16,772 nucleotides of DNA from an uncultured Actinotalea sp. GTDB taxonomy: Bacteria > Actinomycetota > Actinomycetes > Actinomycetales > Cellulomonadaceae. The notes below the pieces were generated by a model, which saw nothing but the letters and a program-made list of their open reading frames with translations, was not told the origin of the DNA and did not search any database. Made by a program: the position numbers and the translations under genes. Below, one piece after another: positions 6,777 to 14,270 of the stretch. Each line of letters begins with the position of its first letter. Position 1 is the first letter of the stretch. The stretch covers positions 1 to 16,772 of the forward strand of contig NZ_CAMPHH010000041.1 of assembly GCF_946885855.1 (NCBI RefSeq), in the 5' to 3' direction.

Positions 6777-8896
6777 GCGAAGACACCAGCCGCGGCGGCG
6801 CCCGAGCACCAGGGGCGCCGCCGCGGCTTCTCTTTGCCTACGTCGCACTCGTCTCGCTCCTCGGTCTCCTCGGACTGGTCGTCGCCACCGTCAGGACCGA
6901 CTGGTCCGGCATCGCCTCCTCGCCCTTTCTCGGCGCCACCGTCTTCCTGGTCCTGGCAGCCATCGTCGGCGAGCTCCGCCCTCTCGTCCTCACGCGGAAC
7001 GACCAGCCGAGCGAGACGCTGTCGACCTCCGCGCCCTTCGTCCTCGCACTGGTACCCATCGCGGGCGTCGGTGTCGCGGTCCTGGTGCAGGCTGTCGCCA
7101 GCATCGCCGACGACCTCATGTGGCGCCGGGACTGGCGCAAGTCGGCGTTCAACACGGGCCAGTACGTGCTCAGCGTCCTCACGGCACGACTCGTGTTCTG
7201 CCTGATCACCGGCGAACCGTTCTTCGGTCCTCCCCGCCCGGTCAGCTCGTCGGAGATCCTCCCGCTCCTGGCCGGCGGCATGGCGATGGTCCTCGTCAAC
7301 CGCTTCCTGGTGGCCTTCGTCATCAAGCTCGCCTCGGGCCAGTCGCTGCGCGCCGTCGTCGGTCACGACGCTCGCTTCCACGCGGCGACGCACCTCGTCC
7401 TGCTCTGCATCGGCGGTGTCGCGGCCGACGTCGCGGAGGACGGTGCGGCCGTGCTCGTCCTGCTGGCAGCCCCCGTCGCGGCGGTCTACCTCACGACCGA
7501 CGCCGCCATCCGCCACGCGCACCAGGCCTGGCACGACTCGCTGACGAACCTGGGCAACCGGGACCGGCTCCACCAACAGCTCGGACGGGCCATGCCGGGC
7601 TCGGCGAGCGATCACGGCGCTGGCTCCGGGCCCGGCCTCGTCCTCCTCGACCTGGACCACTTCAAGGACATCAACGACACGCTCGGGCACCCCGTCGGGG
7701 ATCAGCTCCTCAAGCAGGTCGCCGACCGGCTGCGCAACGCGGTCGAGGACGACGACGTCGAGCCCTGCCGGCTCGGCGGCGACGAGTTCGCCGTCGTCGT
7801 CGACGGGGACCTGAGCCAGACGCTCGCCGTCGCCCACGCCCTCCTCGCCTCCCTCGAGCAGCCCATGCGTCTCGGCGAGCTCGAGCTCCTCGTGCGCGCG
7901 AGCGCCGGCGTCGCCGTCGCGCCCGAGCACGGCGCGGACGCCGAGACGCTCATGAAGAACGCCGACATCGCGCTGTACCACGCCAAGCTCGAGCGGGACC
8001 GGATCAGCGCGTACTCGGCCGAGTTCGACGTCAATACCGTCGAGCGGCTCCAGCTGCTCGCGGACCTGCGGACGGCGCTGGACACCGGCCAGCTCACCGT
8101 CGCCTTCCAGCCCCAGGTCGACCTCGTGACGCGCCGCACGGTCGGCCTCGAGGCCCTGGTGCGGTGGGAGCACCCGACCCGGGGCTTCGTGCCGCCGGAC
8201 GACTTCATCCCGCTCGCGGAGAACTCGGGCCTCATCGGCGAACTGACCACCCACGTGCTCGACATCGCGCTGTCCGCTCTCGCGGACTGGCGGGACCTCG
8301 GCCACGACGTGCTGCTCGCGGTCAACCTGGCGGCCCGCCAGATGTCCGACCTGGCCCTGCCGCGCACGGTCCAGGACGCCCTGACGCGCCACGACATCCC
8401 GGCCGCCGCCCTCATCCTCGAGGTCACCGAGACCGGCATCCTGTCCGACCCCGCCCGGGTCGACGCGGTCATCACCGCGCTGCGCGAGACCGGCGTCGCC
8501 ATCGCGGTCGACGACTACGGCACGGGGCATGCGTCGCTGAACTACCTCAAGCGCCTGGAGATCGACGAGCTCAAGGTCGACCGCTCCTTCGTCAGCGACA
8601 TGGGCAGTGACCACCACGACTTCGTCATCGTCCGCTCGACCATCGCCCTCGCACGGGACCTCGGCCTGCGGGTCGTCGCCGAGGGCATCGAGGACGAGGA
8701 GACGACGACGGCGCTGCGCGACATGGGCTGCCACGTCGGCCAGGGCTACCACCTCGGCCGCCCGACCACGCGCGCCGCCGTCGTCGCGCGCCTCGACGCC
8801 GAGCGAGCGACCGTCGGGGCGCGCACGCGCTCGGACGGCGGCCCGGACGAGCCCGTGCTGCCCGCCGTCCCGCGCGCCCGCGGCGCGGCAGACTGA
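6761..8896 (+). CDS. Membrane GGDEF-EAL cyclic-di-GMP turnover protein
   Basis: About 711 residues. The N-terminal 240 residues are a multi-helix membrane region (LLFAYVALVSLLGLLGLVV and several later helices) that probably senses a signal. The GGDEF domain starts at DSLTNLGNR and has an intact GGDEF at 339-343, with no RxxD inhibitory site five residues before it (DDDV instead). The EAL domain has EAL at 464-466 and the usual metal and catalytic set: the Asn of VNLA, EVTET, DDYGTG, LKVDRSF, VAEGIE and GQGY. Both activities are predicted, so it may make and degrade c-di-GMP. The start is uncertain: GTG 6761 or GTG 6767, both overlapping the end of the small peptide gene and without a clear Shine-Dalgarno. 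GTG 6674 is unlikely because that stretch has poor coding bias. Expression may depend on read-through of the 6788-6828 hairpin and on coupled translation. Confidence 0.93.
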   Translation: MEVVLSEDTSRGGARAPGAPPRLLFAYVALVSLLGLLGLVVATVRTDWSGIASSPFLGATVFLVLAAIVGELRPLVLTRNDQPSETLSTSAPFVLALVPIAGVGVAVLVQAVASIADDLMWRRDWRKSAFNTGQYVLSVLTARLVFCLITGEPFFGPPRPVSSSEILPLLAGGMAMVLVNRFLVAFVIKLASGQSLRAVVGHDARFHAATHLVLLCIGGVAADVAEDGAAVLVLLAAPVAAVYLTTDAAIRHAHQAWHDSLTNLGNRDRLHQQLGRAMPGSASDHGAGSGPGLVLLDLDHFKDINDTLGHPVGDQLLKQVADRLRNAVEDDDVEPCRLGGDEFAVVVDGDLSQTLAVAHALLASLEQPMRLGELELLVRASAGVAVAPEHGADAETLMKNADIALYHAKLERDRISAYSAEFDVNTVERLQLLADLRTALDTGQLTVAFQPQVDLVTRRTVGLEALVRWEHPTRGFVPPDDFIPLAENSGLIGELTTHVLDIALSALADWRDLGHDVLLAVNLAARQMSDLALPRTVQDALTRHDIPAAALILEVTETGILSDPARVDAVITALRETGVAIAVDDYGTGHASLNYLKRLEIDELKVDRSFVSDMGSDHHDFVIVRSTIALARDLGLRVVAEGIEDEETTTALRDMGCHVGQGYHLGRPTTRAAVVARLDAERATVGARTRSDGGPDEPVLPAVPRARGAAD
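6788..6828 (+). terminator. Strong hairpin with T-rich tail; terminator or attenuator
   Basis: AGCCGCGGCGGCGCCC (6788-6803) pairs perfectly with 6813-6828 (16 bp) around the 9-base loop GAGCACCAG, and TTCTCTTT follows (6828-6835). It has the form of an intrinsic terminator for the small peptide gene, yet lies inside the first codons of the GGDEF-EAL gene, where no start codon exists between the hairpin and the first membrane helix. Read-through would therefore be needed to express that gene. Confidence 0.7.
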
Positions 8897-8900
8897 TCCG

Positions 8901-9518
8901 GTGCTCCTCCTCGCCGCCTGCCTGCTCGCGGTCCTGTCGCCGCTCGTCGTCGGGCGCTGGCCCGCCGGCCTGCTCCTGCACCGCTGGCGCTTCCCGCTGC
9001 TCGTCTGGGCGACCCTCCTGGTCCAGGCCCTGCTGCTCGAGGTGCCGCTGCCGGCCACCGTGGCGCGCGTCGGGCACGTCCTCACCTACGTCGCGGCGCT
9101 GGTGTTCCTCTGGCTGAACCGGCGCGTCGCCGGGGCGCTCGTCGTCGCCGCGGGGGCGGCGTCCAACGGCCTGACGATCGCCCTCAACGGCGGGGTCCTC
9201 CCCGCGGACCCGGCCGCCGTCGCCGCCACGGGCCGGGTGGAGACGGGCGACTTCGCGAACTCCGCCGTCGTCGCGGACCCGGTGCTGCCGTGGCTGGGCG
9301 ACGTCTTCGCCTGGCCGGCGCCGCTCCCGCTCGCGAACACCTTCAGCGTCGGCGACGTCCTCATCCTGCTCGGCGTGGCCGTCGCGGCGTGGACGCACAC
9401 GGCGCGCCTCGGCCGCACGCCGGCGGGTGATGGCGTGCCGGACGGTGACGGCACGTCACCCGCACCGGGGACGCCGGACGACGACGACGCCCCGCTCCCC
9501 GACCGCGCGGGGTCCTGA
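8901..9518 (+). CDS. DUF5317 family integral membrane protein
   Basis: A 205-residue membrane protein with four or five helices starting directly at the N-terminus (LLLAACLLAVLSPLVV). It carries the DUF5317 pattern: SNGLTIALNGGVLPADPA (an Asn-Gly-Gly segment), PWLGDVFAWP and FSVGDVLILLGVA. The tail (about 170-205) is acidic, low in complexity and probably cytoplasmic. The family has no established function. GTG 8901 is chosen because it gives the first helix and lies 4 nt after the GGDEF-EAL stop, so the two are almost certainly co-transcribed and translation is probably coupled. It may act with the c-di-GMP protein (inference from position). Confidence 0.85.
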   Translation: MLLLAACLLAVLSPLVVGRWPAGLLLHRWRFPLLVWATLLVQALLLEVPLPATVARVGHVLTYVAALVFLWLNRRVAGALVVAAGAASNGLTIALNGGVLPADPAAVAATGRVETGDFANSAVVADPVLPWLGDVFAWPAPLPLANTFSVGDVLILLGVAVAAWTHTARLGRTPAGDGVPDGDGTSPAPGTPDDDDAPLPDRAGS

Positions 9519-9542
9519 CCCGCGTCCTCGCGGCCCCCTCGC

Positions 9543-9582
9543 GGCACCCGACGGCACCCGACGGCACTCGCCGGCACCCCGT
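9543..9582. repeat. Tandem decamer repeat, 4 units
   Basis: GGCACCCGAC twice, then GGCACTCGCC and GGCACCCCGT, head to tail, fill much of the 95-base gap between the convergent DUF5317 and DUF4395 genes. No clear terminator hairpin with a T-run is seen in this gap. Confidence 0.8.
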
Positions 9583-9613
9583 CAGCGCAGCTCGTCAGGG
9601 CAGCCGCTGCCGG

Positions 9614-10201
9614 TCAGACGCCCTCGTCCGGGACGACCCCCGACGCCGTGCGGACGCTGTGCCGCTCGCCCCGCCGTGGCGGGACGTAGGTGCAGACGTC
9701 CCCGGCGCACAGGACGGGCTTCTCCTTCGCGAAGCGGCGGGCGAGGGAGCACCCCACGCAGATCCCGAACGCCGTCTCGAGGAAGAGCAGCGCGAGGCAC
9801 ACCCCGCAGAACGCGAGCGCGGCCATCTCGGGCAGCCCCAGCAGCCCGAGCGACGCGCACGCGGCGAGGGCGAACACGACACCGCCCGCCCAGGCCACCG
9901 TCTTCGGCTGCGCGGCGACCCACTCGGGTCGCTGCCGCCGCACGATCCAGGCCCCGACGACGAGGCTCGGGGCGAACCGGGTCCCCGCGAACAGCCGCAG
10001 GTACATGTCGACGAGGAACACCACCGCGAACGTCCGCACCGGGCGCACGTCGCCGCTCGTCAGCGCCGTCATCCACGCACTGAACCCGCCGAGGAAGAGC
10101 AGGCCGGCCCCGGCCCGCACGGCACGTTCGTCGAGCACGGGCACGTCCAGGCCGTCCACCCACTCGCCGACCACCGGCTGTCGCGACCTGTCGTCCGCCA
10201 T
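9614..10201 (-). CDS. DUF4395 membrane protein with CxxC motif
   Basis: A 195-residue protein with about four membrane helices (GAGLLFLGGFSAWMTAL, FAVVFLVDMYLRLFAG, AGGVVFALAACASLGLLGL and AALAFCGVCLALLFLETAF). The C-terminal part matches DUF4395, with FGICVGC containing Cys148 and Cys151, and a second pair, Cys165 and Cys170, in LCAGDVC. The family is often found beside sulfurtransferases and thioredoxin-like proteins, so a thiol or sulfur role is plausible but not shown. The ATG at 10201 has no Shine-Dalgarno but lies 7 nt after a TATCAT -10 box, supporting a leaderless start. A CsoR/CstR-like palindrome overlaps that promoter, suggesting repression relieved by copper or by persulfide. The repressor gene is not in this window. 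Confidence 0.88.
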   Translation of the reverse strand: MADDRSRQPVVGEWVDGLDVPVLDERAVRAGAGLLFLGGFSAWMTALTSGDVRPVRTFAVVFLVDMYLRLFAGTRFAPSLVVGAWIVRRQRPEWVAAQPKTVAWAGGVVFALAACASLGLLGLPEMAALAFCGVCLALLFLETAFGICVGCSLARRFAKEKPVLCAGDVCTYVPPRRGERHSVRTASGVVPDEGV

Positions 10202-10208
10202 GGTCGCG

Positions 10209-10227
10209 ATGATACCCCGAGGGGTAT
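10209..10227 (-). promoter_or_regulatory. Leaderless promoter with CsoR/CstR-like operator
   Basis: The -10 TATCAT (minus strand, 10209-10214; five of six bases match) is 7 nt before the ATG. The perfect palindrome ATACCCC-GA-GGGGTAT (10212-10227) begins inside the -10 and fills the spacer. Its form resembles the C-tract/G-tract operators of the CsoR-family copper and persulfide repressors. No good -35 box is visible. Confidence 0.65.
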
Positions 10228-10235
10228 ATGCGCCA

Positions 10236-10271
10236 CGACCCGCGGTACGACCCGCGGTGCGACCCGCGGGC
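10236..10271. repeat. 12-bp tandem repeat, 3 units
   Basis: CGACCCGCGGTA, CGACCCGCGGTG and CGACCCGCGGGC lie head to tail, each with a CCGCGG palindrome, directly upstream of the CsoR/CstR-like operator and between two divergent genes. They may be a protein-binding array or simple slippage. Confidence 0.7.
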
Positions 10272-10307
10272 TTGCCTCCGCACCATGACCCCGGCCTACG
10301 GTGCCGC

Positions 10308-11054
10308 ATGGCCCCCGGTCCGACCGCCACGACGGCGCCGAACGCGCCCGGCTGCGAGGTGCTGCACGACGGCCTGCTCCAGGAGCCGGTGGCAGCGGTG
10401 TCCAGCCTCGCGTACGTCGTGGCCGCCGTCGTCGTGCTCGTCCTGGCACGGCGCGGAGGGACGCGCCCGCGCGACGTGGCCGCGTACGCCGCCCTCGTCG
10501 CGGGGGTCGGGGTCGGCTCGTTCGTCCAGCACGGCCCGGACCCGGCGTGGTCCGACCTCGCCCACGACCTCCCCCTCGCCGCCACCCTCTGCCTCGTCGC
10601 CGCCGACGGCGTCGCGGCGCTCCGCGGCCGGGCCCGTCCCTGGTGGTGGTGGGTCGCGCCGACGGCGGCGCTGGTGCCGGCGATCCTGCTCGTGCCGCGC
10701 CCGGCGGACGCCGCCCAGGCGGTGGTGGCCGCGGTCGCCGTCGTCGTGACGCTGGTGCGGGCGCACGCCGTGCCCCGCGTCCGCGGCCGGGCGCTCACCG
10801 CCGTGGGCCTGCTCGGGCTCGGCTCGCTGATCGGCTCGCTGTCCCGGGCCGGCGGGCCCCTGTGCGACCCGGACAGCCTCTGGCAGGGCCACGCCGTGTG
10901 GCACGTCCTGTCCGCGGCGGCCCTGGTGGTCCTGGCGCCCGTCGTCGCGAACGGCGGGTCCTACCCCGGCCGGCCGGGCTCCGCTCAGCCCTCCGGCGCG
11001 ACGTCGGCCGGCCCGCGCTCGAGCGGCAGGGCGAGCTCCCGGAGCCGCTCGTAG
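10308..11054 (+). CDS. CREST-superfamily (alkaline ceramidase-like) membrane protein
   Basis: A 248-residue polytopic membrane protein with about seven helices and the spaced motif set of the CREST hydrolases (alkaline ceramidases, PAQR, Per1). An N-terminal CE near residue 16 is followed by a Pro-then-Ser helix with Ser32/Ser33 (VSSLAY). GVGSFVQHG has His75 and is followed by Asp83 and Asp87, and the final HAVWH has His195 and His199. In the family these Ser, His and Asp residues form a membrane zinc hydrolase site. Lipid amide hydrolysis is therefore a reasonable guess, but the substrate is unknown. The ATG at 10308 has no Shine-Dalgarno; TACGGT lies 5 nt upstream and may be a leaderless -10. 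The last 70 bases overlap the 3' end of the opposing gntK gene, giving a Ser/Arg-rich tail. Confidence 0.8.
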   Translation: MAPGPTATTAPNAPGCEVLHDGLLQEPVAAVSSLAYVVAAVVVLVLARRGGTRPRDVAAYAALVAGVGVGSFVQHGPDPAWSDLAHDLPLAATLCLVAADGVAALRGRARPWWWWVAPTAALVPAILLVPRPADAAQAVVAAVAVVVTLVRAHAVPRVRGRALTAVGLLGLGSLIGSLSRAGGPLCDPDSLWQGHAVWHVLSAAALVVLAPVVANGGSYPGRPGSAQPSGATSAGPRSSGRASSRSRS

Positions 11055-12529
11055 GTCGGCTCCAGGGCGTGGTAGAGGTCGCCGAACAGCGGCCGCAGGC
11101 GCGCGTACACCGCGGCGTCGTGCTCGTCGGGCTCCACCCGGGAGCCCACCTCGAGGAGCTCGGAGGCGACGTCGACCGAGTCCACGAGCTCGAGCGCCTC
11201 CATCCCGAGCACGGCCGCGCCGAACGCCGACCCCTCCTCGCTGGCCATGAGGTCCACCCGCAGCCCGAAGGCGTCGGCGAGCACCTGCCGCCACAACGGG
11301 CTGCGCATCGCGCCGCCGGTCGCCCGGATCTGCGTCACCTCCAGGCCGGCGTCGCGCAGCGACTCCAGGACGACGGCGAGCTGGAGGGCCACGCCCTCCA
11401 GGGCCGCCCGCAGGAGGTGGGCCCGGCCGTGCGCGCGCGTGAGGCCGACGTACGCGCCCCGCGGCACGGCGCTCCAGTGGGGCGCCCGCTCGCTGAGGAG
11501 GTACGGGAGCATGAGCAGACCGCCGGACCCCGCCGGCACCTCCGCGGCGAGCTCGAGCAGCGCCTCCTCGGCCTCCGGGCCCAGGTCCGGCGCCAGGGCG
11601 TCCCCCGCCCACTGCAGCACGACCCCGCCGTTGTTGATCGCCCCGCCGACCACCCACCGGCCCGGGGTCAGCGCGTAGCAGAACACCCGGCCGCGGGGGT
11701 CGACCACCGGCCGGTCGACGACGACGCGCAGCGCCCCGCTCGTGCCCACCGAGCAGGCGGCCACGCCGGGCAGCACCGCACCCACGCCGAGGTTCGCGAG
11801 CGGGCCGTCGGCGGCGCCGACGACGACCGGCGTGGCGCCGGGCAGCCCGAGCGCCACGGCCTCCGCAGGCAGGAGGCCCGGCAGCACGTGCGTCGTCGGG
11901 ACGAGCGCCGGCAGCTGCGCGGGCGTGACGCCCGCGAGCGCCAGCGCCTCGCGGTCCCAGTCGAGCGCCGCGAGGTCCAGCAGGCCCGTCGCCGACGCCA
12001 CGGAGTGGTCGACGACGAGCGGGCCGCACAGCCGCAGCAGCACGTACTCCTTGATGCCCACCCAGGTCCGGACCGCGGCGAACAGCTCGGGGTCCTCCTC
12101 GCGGAACCACACCAGCTTGGGCAGTGGGGACATCGGGTGCAGCGGGGTCCCGGTCCGCCGGTGCAGCGCCAGGCCGCCGTCGGCCGCGCGCAGGCGCTCC
12201 GCCTGCGTCGACGCCCGGGTGTCCGCCCACGTCACGACGGTGGTGAGCGGCACGCCGTCGGCGTCGAGGCCGAGCAGGCTGTGCATGGCAGCGCTGAACG
12301 ACAGCCCGGCGACGCGCTGCGCCCCGACCTCCGCCACGACGTCGCGCACGGCGGCCCGCACTGCCGCGAGGATGAGCTCCGGGTCCTGCACGGCGTGCCC
12401 CGGCGCGGGCTCGTCGAGCGGGTACCCGTGCGAGGCGGCGGCGACGACCCGGCCGTCCTCGAAGGCGACGGCCTTGGTGCTCGTGGTCCCCAGGTCCACC
12501 CCGACGACGACGTCCCGTGGCTGGCTCAC
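10985..12529 (-). CDS. gntK: FGGY-family carbohydrate kinase, probable gluconokinase
   Basis: A 514-residue FGGY sugar kinase, normal family length. The phosphate-binding start is VGVDLGTTSTKAVAF. LSFSAAMHSLLGLDADG with VTWADTRA is typical of the gluconokinase branch. The predicted catalytic base is Asp241 in GAADGPLANLG, and the adenosine motif is RATGGAMRSPLWRQVLADAFG-like near residue 415. It would phosphorylate D-gluconate to 6-phosphogluconate for the pentose phosphate pathway. GTG 12529 is chosen because GGGAGGA lies 7 nt upstream. It follows the gntP permease by 14 bases on the same strand, which makes gluconate a better substrate call than xylulose. Its last 70 bases overlap the convergent CREST gene. 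Confidence 0.92.
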   Translation of the reverse strand: MSQPRDVVVGVDLGTTSTKAVAFEDGRVVAAASHGYPLDEPAPGHAVQDPELILAAVRAAVRDVVAEVGAQRVAGLSFSAAMHSLLGLDADGVPLTTVVTWADTRASTQAERLRAADGGLALHRRTGTPLHPMSPLPKLVWFREEDPELFAAVRTWVGIKEYVLLRLCGPLVVDHSVASATGLLDLAALDWDREALALAGVTPAQLPALVPTTHVLPGLLPAEAVALGLPGATPVVVGAADGPLANLGVGAVLPGVAACSVGTSGALRVVVDRPVVDPRGRVFCYALTPGRWVVGGAINNGGVVLQWAGDALAPDLGPEAEEALLELAAEVPAGSGGLLMLPYLLSERAPHWSAVPRGAYVGLTRAHGRAHLLRAALEGVALQLAVVLESLRDAGLEVTQIRATGGAMRSPLWRQVLADAFGLRVDLMASEEGSAFGAAVLGMEALELVDSVDVASELLEVGSRVEPDEHDAAVYARLRPLFGDLYHALEPTYERLRELALPLERGPADVAPEG

Positions 12530-12543
12530 GTCGGCATCCTCCC

Positions 12544-13929
12544 TCAGACGACGACGAACACGACGCCGACGAGGGCGAAGGCGAGCACGGACTGCAGCGA
12601 CTGCTGCACCGTCCACGTCTTCAGCGTCGTCTTGACGTCCATGCCCATGAGCCGGCCGACGAGCCAGAAGCCCGAGTCGTTGACGTGGCTGGCGAACACC
12701 GAGCCCGCTGCGGTGGCGAGGACGATGCACGCGATCTGCAGGGCGGAGTAGTCGCCCGCCGCCACGGCGGGCGCCATGAGGCCGGCGGCGGTGACGAGCG
12801 CGACGGTCGCGGAGCCCTGCGCCACGCGGAGCACGACGGCGATGAGGTAGGCGGCCACGATGACCGGCAGGCCCAGGCTCTCGAGGGAGTCCGAGAGGGC
12901 GTCGCCGATGCCCGAGGCGCGCAGCACGCCGCCGAACATGCCGCCCGCGCCCGTGATGAGGATGACCGACGCCACGGGGCCGAGGGAGGAGTCGAGGACC
13001 TTCTCCAGCGCCGTGCCGGTCTCCCCGCGCCGCGTGCCGAGCACGATCGCCGCGACGAGCACCGAGATGAGCAGCGCGACGCCGGAGGTGCCGAGCATCG
13101 TCAGGACCTGGGCCCAGGCCGCGTCCTGGTCGATGACGCCGGCGGTGCCGAGGGCGTCGACACCGGTGTTCATGAAGATGAGGACGAGCGGCAGCGCCAG
13201 GACGCCGACCACGGCACCGACCGACGGCGGGTTGGCCGGCTGGTCGTCGTCGAGGGAGCCGAACAGCGCCGGAACGGGGAGCGGGTACCGCGAGCCGACC
13301 CGCTTGCCCCACAGGTAGCCGGAGACGTACCAGACCGGGAACGCGAGGATCACGCCGACGAGCAGGACCAGGCCCAGGTTGGCCTCGTACAGCTCCGTGG
13401 CGGCGACCGGTCCGGGGTGCGGCGGGAGGAACACGTGCATCACGGAGAACGCGGCCGCCGCCGGGATGCCGTAGAGGAGCACGTTCGTGCCGCCCATGCG
13501 TCGGGCCACCGCGAAGATGATCGGCAGCATGACGACGAGGCCCGCGTCGAAGAAGATGGGGAACCCGACGAGCAGCGAGGCGAGGCCGAGGGCGAACGCC
13601 GCCCGCTTCTCACCGAACGCCCCGACGAGCCGCTCGGCCAGCACCCGCGCCCCGCCGCTGTGCTCGACGAGCTTGCCGAGCATGGCCCCGAGCCCGATGA
13701 GCAGCGCCACGGTGCCGAGGGTTCCGCCGAACCCGTCGATGAGGGTCGGCACGATGAGGCCGGTCGGGATCCCCGTCGCCAGGGCGGTCACCAGCGAGAC
13801 GACGATGAGCGTGAGGAACGCGTGCAGCCGGAAGCGGATGACGAGCACGAGGATGAGCACGATCGCCGCCGCCGCGATGAGCAGCAGCGGTCCCGCGCCG
13901 AGGGTCTGGGTCCATTCGGTGTCGTCCAC
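12544..13929 (-). CDS. gntP: GntP family gluconate:H+ symporter
   Basis: A 461-residue inner-membrane transporter with about 12-14 hydrophobic helices, the usual length for GntP. Family features include GFGGTLGTVALLIGLGAMLG near residue 68, LVGFPIFFDAG, HVFLPPHPGPVAA, and the C-terminal QGSATVALVTAAG and HVNDSGFW segments. It would import gluconate or a related sugar acid with protons. The start is GTG 13929: AAGGAG (13936-13941 on the minus strand) lies 6 nt before it, whereas the ATG at 13935 touches the ribosome site and cannot be used well. It is first in the gntP-gntK operon. No dedicated regulator gene lies beside it, so control is probably from elsewhere. Confidence 0.94.
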   Translation of the reverse strand: MDDTEWTQTLGAGPLLLIAAAAIVLILVLVIRFRLHAFLTLIVVSLVTALATGIPTGLIVPTLIDGFGGTLGTVALLIGLGAMLGKLVEHSGGARVLAERLVGAFGEKRAAFALGLASLLVGFPIFFDAGLVVMLPIIFAVARRMGGTNVLLYGIPAAAAFSVMHVFLPPHPGPVAATELYEANLGLVLLVGVILAFPVWYVSGYLWGKRVGSRYPLPVPALFGSLDDDQPANPPSVGAVVGVLALPLVLIFMNTGVDALGTAGVIDQDAAWAQVLTMLGTSGVALLISVLVAAIVLGTRRGETGTALEKVLDSSLGPVASVILITGAGGMFGGVLRASGIGDALSDSLESLGLPVIVAAYLIAVVLRVAQGSATVALVTAAGLMAPAVAAGDYSALQIACIVLATAAGSVFASHVNDSGFWLVGRLMGMDVKTTLKTWTVQQSLQSVLAFALVGVVFVVV

Positions 13930-14270
13930 CCGCATCTCCTTCGATCTCGTGGCGGTGACCCACCGGAGACCGGATGCTGCGGACCCCTGCGCGCCCCCCG
14001 TGCGCGCCGTGGCGGCTGTGCCGACGGCGTCCATGACCGTTTCACAGGACGGGGGCTCCTGCATCCCGACGGCACGGCGCCCGCGCTGCCATCCCGCACC
14101 GGTGGCTCGGAGGCCGCGTCGCGCGCCTCGGTCGGCGGGCCGCCGTCGACCGGCGGGATGACGGGGGGAGAGAGGGTCTCCGCCGTCCGGTGGACGAGGT
14201 CCCGCCCCGGCTGCGGGAAGATGGGACCGCTTCCGCGGGCTGCGGGGCACTCGTCGCAGGGAGGACCGGG
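13930..14270. other. Non-coding gap between divergent genes
   Basis: 341 bases holding the 5' regions of gntP (minus) and the PGPGW gene (plus). A hairpin GCGCGC (13989-13994) with its partner (14002-14007) would lie in the gntP leader. GAAGAT (14217-14222) is a possible weak -10 for the plus-strand gene. I see no convincing -35/-10 pair and no clear regulator operator. Open frames through this gap have no coding character. Confidence 0.5.

Noticed and set aside
13930..13935. ATG 13935 as gntP start
   Set aside because: The AAGGAG site directly abuts this ATG; GTG 13929 has the correct 6-nt spacing.
14190..14270. GTG 14190 as start of the PGPGW protein
   Set aside because: It adds 27 hydrophilic residues unlike the family and has no ribosome site; TTG 14271 has one.
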